From Tetmemena sp. SeJ-2015 (lineage: Eukaryota; Ciliophora; Spirotrichea; Sporadotrichida; Oxytrichidae), in contig JAJKFJ010024253.1 in NCBI GenBank assembly GCA_027382625.1, positions 1-16,640 on the forward strand: 16,640 nt of DNA. The letters are read 5' to 3'. The translations under genes were made by a program, and so were the position numbers. The number at the start of each line of letters is the position of its first letter. The first letter of the stretch is position 1. This document shows, piece after piece, positions 16,090 to 16,640 of the stretch. The notes below the pieces were generated by a model. It did no database searches and had not been told where the DNA came from. It saw only the letters and a program-made list of their open reading frames with translations.

Positions 16090-16640
16090 AAATTAAAAGT
16101 AAGTTCTTACAATTAACTTTTTAATTTTTAAATTCAGCTAGATAATAAAGCTTAATTTCAATGTCTCCTACACAATTAGTGAGTTTTATATTCAACAAAA
16201 ATAATTTCTCTATAAAAACTCTCATAACATATAGGATTATTTAATTAAGTATGAAGATTGGGATAATCTCTTAATTTATAAAAACATTTACAAAGATTCT
16301 GTAGTAGAGTAAATAAGTGTAATTTTAGGAATATAAGTAATAATCAATTTCTTAAAACAGCACTTACTGAATTAGAAAATCAGTTATTATCCTATATAAG
16401 ACAAAAATTCTGAAAATATGAGTTAAATCATATTAATTTTTGTTGTAAATAAGTTTTTCCAGTTGAAGTTTAAATGTTGATAGCTAAGAATCTTATTTTT
16501 ATCAACTATTTGTCCCAATATAAAAAGAAGGAAGACAAGAAGCATCTTTAAGAATTATATTAAACAATAAGAAAGTCTTTTTCAATCTTATAAATTGGAA
16601 TTACTTTAAGAAAATTTGTGTAGGGAAGCAAATCAATTAA
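16090..16640. other. AT-rich stretch, only a dispersed repeat
   Basis: Apart from the repeat at 16321-16395, nothing coding-like was found up to the window end. Confidence 0.5.
16321..16395 (-). repeat. 80-bp dispersed repeat, copy 2 (inverted)
   Basis: Reverse complement of 10166-10245 with few differences and without the CGAT insertion. It lacks the 17-bp flanking direct repeats seen around copy 1. Confidence 0.8.

Noticed and set aside
1..16640. CRISPR array, rRNA, C4A4 telomeric repeats, TBE transposon termini
   Set aside because: None of the expected repeat patterns or conserved blocks was found on reading both strands.

Overview
This looks like germline (micronuclear) DNA of a ciliate, most likely a hypotrich spirotrich (Oxytricha/Stylonychia type). 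Four things in the sequence say so. (1) It is extremely AT-rich, with small GC-richer islands. (2) The islands read as protein only if TAA and TAG are glutamine and TGA is the sole stop. (3) Coding islands are interrupted by AT-rich segments flanked by short direct repeats of 3-9 bp (pointers). Deleting one repeat copy plus the segment restores the reading frame again and again. (4) Introns are short, GT...AG. Standard-code ORFs are therefore misleading here. The genus is inference.

The best-supported locus is a minus-strand gene at 10069-6606. It encodes a secreted PI-PLC-X-like phosphodiesterase with a signal peptide, a TIM-barrel X domain and a Ser/Thr/Pro-rich tail. I resolve 14 macronuclear-destined segments (MDSs) in linear order, 13 candidate internal eliminated segments (IESs) and two introns. 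The joined exons total 1326 nt, exactly 442 codons including TGA. One IES lies inside an intron, one is only 19 bp, and one holds a protein-kinase fragment on the opposite strand. A paralogous MDS of the same family lies at 15829-16086.

Left part: 35-859 is an 825-bp transposon-like element with 135-bp inverted repeats and a perfect 8-bp target-site duplication. At 1195-2380 lie two diverged copies of a gene start, each broken by a different lesion, with a MAP-kinase-like relic between them. A small membrane-protein gene follows on the minus strand (3451-2356), with two IESs and a probable 32-nt intron. A GC-richer repeat at about 4281-4985 has a diverged relative at about 10691-11300. An unidentified minus-strand coding region lies at 5980-5462.

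Right part: less certain coding islands at 11608-11688, 12011-12420, 12491-12928, 14075-14251 and 15066-15122, separated by long AT-rich tracts with nothing recognisable. An 80-bp repeat occurs in inverted orientation at 10166-10245 and 16321-16395. No rRNA, tRNA, CRISPR array, C4A4 telomere or TBE transposon end was seen.

The genes do not form an operon or pathway. The common theme is genome architecture: genes stored as pointer-flanked pieces, mixed with gene relics and repeats that would presumably be removed during macronuclear development.
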